6,640 nucleotides of DNA. It comes from Rhodocyclaceae bacterium. GTDB taxonomy: Bacteria > Pseudomonadota > Gammaproteobacteria > Burkholderiales > Rhodocyclaceae. The position numbers and the translations under genes were made by a program. The notes beneath the pieces were generated by a model. It was not told the DNA's origin and did not search any database. It worked only from the letters and a program-made list of their open reading frames with translations. Location: assembly GCA_017444505.1 (NCBI GenBank), contig JAFSWK010000088.1:1-6640 (forward strand), read 5' to 3'. Below are positions 4,351 to 6,640 of this stretch, in pieces. Position 1 is the stretch's first letter. Each line of letters starts with the position of its first letter.

Positions 4351-5928
4351 ATGAAAATTTCCCAAGCCCTGCTCAGTGTTTCCGACAAACGCGGCCTCGT
4401 TGATTTTGCCCGTGGCCTGCACGAACTGGGCATCCGCCTGCTCTCAACCGGCGGCACGGCCCGCGCGCTGCTGGATGCCGGTCTGCCCGTGACCGAAGTC
4501 GGCCAATACACCGGCTTTGCCGAAATGCTCGATGGGCGCGTAAAAACCCTGCACCCGAAAATTCACGGCGGCATTCTCGCCCGCCGCGATTTGCCCGAAC
4601 ACATGCAGGCGCTGGAAGCGCACGGCATCGAGCGCATTGACCTGGTCGTCGTCAACCACTATTCCTTCGTGCAAACCATCGCCCGCGCGGACTGCACGTT
4701 TGCCGAGGCAATTGAAAACATCGACATCGGCGGCCCTTCGATGGTGCGCGCGGCGGCGAAAAACCACGGCGACGATGCGGGCGGCGTGGGCATTGTCACC
4801 GACCCGGACGACTACCCCGCGCTGCTCGCCGAGCTGCAACAAAACCACGGCGCGCTGAGCACGGCCACGCGCCGCGCGCTGGCGGCCAAAGCCTTCACCC
4901 ACACCGCGCGCTATGACGCTGCCATCGCCAATTACCTCACCGGCCCCGCGCACGTCCAGCAGCCCAGCGATTTTCCCGCCGCCTTGCAGCTTGCCTTCGA
5001 CAAGATGGAAGAACTGCGCTATGGCGAAAACCCGCACCAGCGCGCCGCCTTTTACCGCGACGCGAACGCCGGTGCAGGCGGCATTGCCCGCGCCGAGCAA
5101 CTGCAAGGCAAGGCGCTTTCCTACAACAATCTGGCCGACGCCGATGCCGCTTGGAACGCCGTCTGCGCCTTTGCGCCGCAAACGCCCGCCTGTGTCATCG
5201 TCAAGCACGCCAACCCCTGCGGCGCGGCGCTGGCCGAATCTGCCGAAGCCGCCTACCGCCGCGCCTTCGCCACCGACCCCACGTCCTCTTTCGGCGGCAT
5301 CATCGCCTTTAACACCGCCGTCGATGGCGACACCGCCCGCGCCGTCAGCGCGCAGTTTCTGGAAGTGCTGATTGCGCCCGCATACAGTGACGACGCCCTC
5401 AGCGTCCTGTCTGCCAAGCCCAACGTGCGCGTGCTGCGTGCGCAAGCCGCGCAAACCGGTGCCCAGCGCGACTACAAGCGCATCGGCGGCGGCCTGCTGG
5501 TGCAAGACAGCGACGACCTGCCGCTGGATGAAAGCGCGCTGCGTTGTGTTACGAAGCGCCAGCCCACCGACGCCGAACGTGCCGACCTGCTCTTTGCCTG
5601 GCGCATCGCGCAATACGTCAAATCGAACGCCATCGTCTATTGCCGCGACCAGGCCACCGTCGGCATTGGCGCGGGGCAGATGAGCCGCGTGGATTCCGCC
5701 CGCATCGCCGTCATCAAGGCGGAACAGGCCGGGCTGGAAATTGCCGGCAGCGTAGTCGCCTCGGACGCCTTCTTCCCCTTCCGCGACGGGCTGGACGTAC
5801 TCGCCCGCGCCGGTGCGCGCGCCGTCATCCAGCCCGGCGGCTCGGTGCGTGACGAAGAAGTCATCCAGGCCGCCAATGAACACGGCATCGCCATGCTCTT
5901 TACCGGCGCGCGCCATTTCCGCCACTGA
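4351..5928 (+). CDS. purH: Bifunctional AICAR formyltransferase / IMP cyclohydrolase
   Basis: This 525-residue cytoplasmic enzyme catalyses the last two steps of de novo IMP synthesis: 10-formyl-THF-dependent formylation of AICAR, then ring closure. The N-terminal cyclohydrolase domain (about 1-150) shows LLSVSDKRGLVDFA, STGGTA (32-37) and GRVKTLHPKIHGG (62-74). The transformylase domain shows ELRYGENPHQ, GKALSYNNLADADAAW, VKHANPCG with catalytic Lys285-His286, DPTSSFGGIIAFN, SNAIVYC, GIGAGQMSRVDSARIA, SDAFFPF, QPGGSVRD, and the C-terminal MLFTGARHFRH. Length fits the family. Two oddities are seen: VVVNHYSF (99-106) where the family normally has NLYPF, and extra residues in KNHGDDAGGVGIV (137-149). 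ATG 4351 is placed by homology; the open frame extends 36 codons upstream into fis without family similarity. It lies 37 bases after fis and 47 before purD. Confidence 0.97.
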   Translation: MKISQALLSVSDKRGLVDFARGLHELGIRLLSTGGTARALLDAGLPVTEVGQYTGFAEMLDGRVKTLHPKIHGGILARRDLPEHMQALEAHGIERIDLVVVNHYSFVQTIARADCTFAEAIENIDIGGPSMVRAAAKNHGDDAGGVGIVTDPDDYPALLAELQQNHGALSTATRRALAAKAFTHTARYDAAIANYLTGPAHVQQPSDFPAALQLAFDKMEELRYGENPHQRAAFYRDANAGAGGIARAEQLQGKALSYNNLADADAAWNAVCAFAPQTPACVIVKHANPCGAALAESAEAAYRRAFATDPTSSFGGIIAFNTAVDGDTARAVSAQFLEVLIAPAYSDDALSVLSAKPNVRVLRAQAAQTGAQRDYKRIGGGLLVQDSDDLPLDESALRCVTKRQPTDAERADLLFAWRIAQYVKSNAIVYCRDQATVGIGAGQMSRVDSARIAVIKAEQAGLEIAGSVVASDAFFPFRDGLDVLARAGARAVIQPGGSVRDEEVIQAANEHGIAMLFTGARHFRH

Positions 5929-5975
5929 TTTCGTTTTCCCCCAACCGATTCCGCACACGCACAAGAACGCCCATC

Positions 5976-6640
5976 ATGAAAAAAATCCTCGTCATCGGCT
6001 CCGGAGGCCGCGAACACGCCATCGCCTGGAAACTCGCCCAGTCGCCCAAAGTCACGCACGTCTTCGTCGCCCCCGGCAACGCGGGCACGGCGCGCGAAGA
6101 AAAGCTGCACAACTGCCCGCTGGAAAGTTTTGAAGAACTGGCCGATTTCGCACAGCAAGAAGGCATCGCCTTCACCGTCGTCGGCCCCGAAGCGCCGCTG
6201 GCCGCCGGCATTGTCGACCATTTCCGCGCCCGCAGCCTGCCCATCTTCGGCCCCACCGCCGCCTGTGCCCGGCTGGAAAGCTCCAAGGAATTTGCCAAGG
6301 AATTCATGGTGCGCCACGGCATCCCCACCGCCCGCCATCAGGCGTTTGAAGATGCCGACGCCGCCCACGCCTACGTTGAGGCCGAAGGCGCGCCCATCGT
6401 CATCAAGGCCGACGGGCTGGCCGCCGGAAAAGGCGTCGTCGTCGCCGAGACGCTGGAAGAAGCGCACGCCGCCATCGACGCCATGCTGCGCGACGGCAGC
6501 ATGGGCGTGGCCGGAGCGCGCGTAGTCATCGAAGAATTCCTGCGCGGCGAAGAAGCCAGCTTCATCGTGCTCGCAGACGGCAAAACCGCCCTGCCGCTGG
6601 CCACCAGTCAAGACCACAAACGCCTGCTCGACGGCGACGC
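5976..6640 (+). CDS. purD: Phosphoribosylamine-glycine ligase (GAR synthetase), N-terminal half, cut by the window end
   Basis: The frame is open from ATG 5976 to the right edge, giving 221 full codons of a family usually about 420-430 residues long. PurD joins phosphoribosylamine and glycine with ATP, the second step of de novo purine synthesis. The N-domain shows VIGSGGREHAIAWKL (6-20), APGNAGTA and VVGPEAPLAAGIVD. The central part shows FGPTAACARLESSKEFAKEF, then the ATP-grasp region with IKADGLAAGKGVVVA (143-157, including Lys144 and the GKG loop), VIEEFLRGEEASF, and SQDHKR (211-216), which starts the next conserved block. No frameshift is seen in the visible half. ATG 5976 is favoured because MKKILVIGSGG is the normal family start, although no clear Shine-Dalgarno site precedes it. 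It follows purH by 47 bases with no terminator seen, giving a purHD arrangement. Confidence 0.96.
   Translation, partial: MKKILVIGSGGREHAIAWKLAQSPKVTHVFVAPGNAGTAREEKLHNCPLESFEELADFAQQEGIAFTVVGPEAPLAAGIVDHFRARSLPIFGPTAACARLESSKEFAKEFMVRHGIPTARHQAFEDADAAHAYVEAEGAPIVIKADGLAAGKGVVVAETLEEAHAAIDAMLRDGSMGVAGARVVIEEFLRGEEASFIVLADGKTALPLATSQDHKRLLDGD

Noticed and set aside
4444..5964. Very long open frame on the minus strand opposite purH
   Set aside because: Such antisense frames are common in GC-rich genes with biased third positions. The product shows no recognisable domain, while the plus strand encodes an intact PurH.
5637..6617. Minus-strand open frame spanning the end of purH and the purD region
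   Set aside because: It is a shadow of purH and purD, whose conserved motifs are intact on the plus strand across the same bases.

Overview
This window looks like chromosomal DNA of a GC-rich proteobacterium. The best fit is a betaproteobacterium, with a gammaproteobacterium less likely. The evidence is the order dusB-fis-purH-purD on one strand, a short Fis protein of the non-enteric kind, and strong G/C preference at third codon positions in all the main genes. I cannot name the genus. A dusB-fis pair followed by purine genes is, from general knowledge, a recurrent proteobacterial arrangement.

Layout. Bases 1-448 (+) hold the last 38 codons of a truncated gene, which overlaps by 20 bases a complete small winged-helix regulator of the HVO_A0114/TumA type. 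This resembles the toxin-then-antitoxin order of TumE/TumA modules. Bases 449-648 contain no gene. They hold three back-to-back perfect stem-loops (494-550) with a further arm (555-560), plus a separate hairpin (601-621), lying between convergent genes. Bases 649-2871 (-) hold a likely two-gene operon: a Tat-signal aldo/keto reductase, then, 30 bases downstream, a 12-helix carrier of the ATP/ADP-translocase-like (NTP/NDP exchange) family. Bases 2872-3027 are a divergent promoter region. From 3028 to the right edge (+) run dusB (tRNA dihydrouridine synthase), fis (overlapping dusB by 4 bases), purH (bifunctional AICAR formyltransferase / IMP cyclohydrolase) and the first half of purD (GAR synthetase), cut by the window end.

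How the genes may work together. The right half joins growth-linked functions: tRNA modification, a nucleoid protein, and early (PurD) and final (PurH) steps of de novo purine synthesis. The best promoter candidate before dusB has an extended -10, a GC-rich discriminator and a pyrimidine-rich start region, as expected for stringent or growth-rate control. The left half is accessory in character: a toxin-antitoxin-like pair, a hairpin repeat, and an export-tagged oxidoreductase paired with a carrier.

I see no CRISPR array, insertion sequence, rRNA or tRNA, and no clear wholly new system. The points most worth checking are a perfect palindrome in the 5' end of fis that could hide a second start site, a possible second (cytoplasmic) start in the Tat-tagged reductase, an altered motif in PurH, and a shared pyrimidine-rich leader in place of Shine-Dalgarno sites for dusB and purH.
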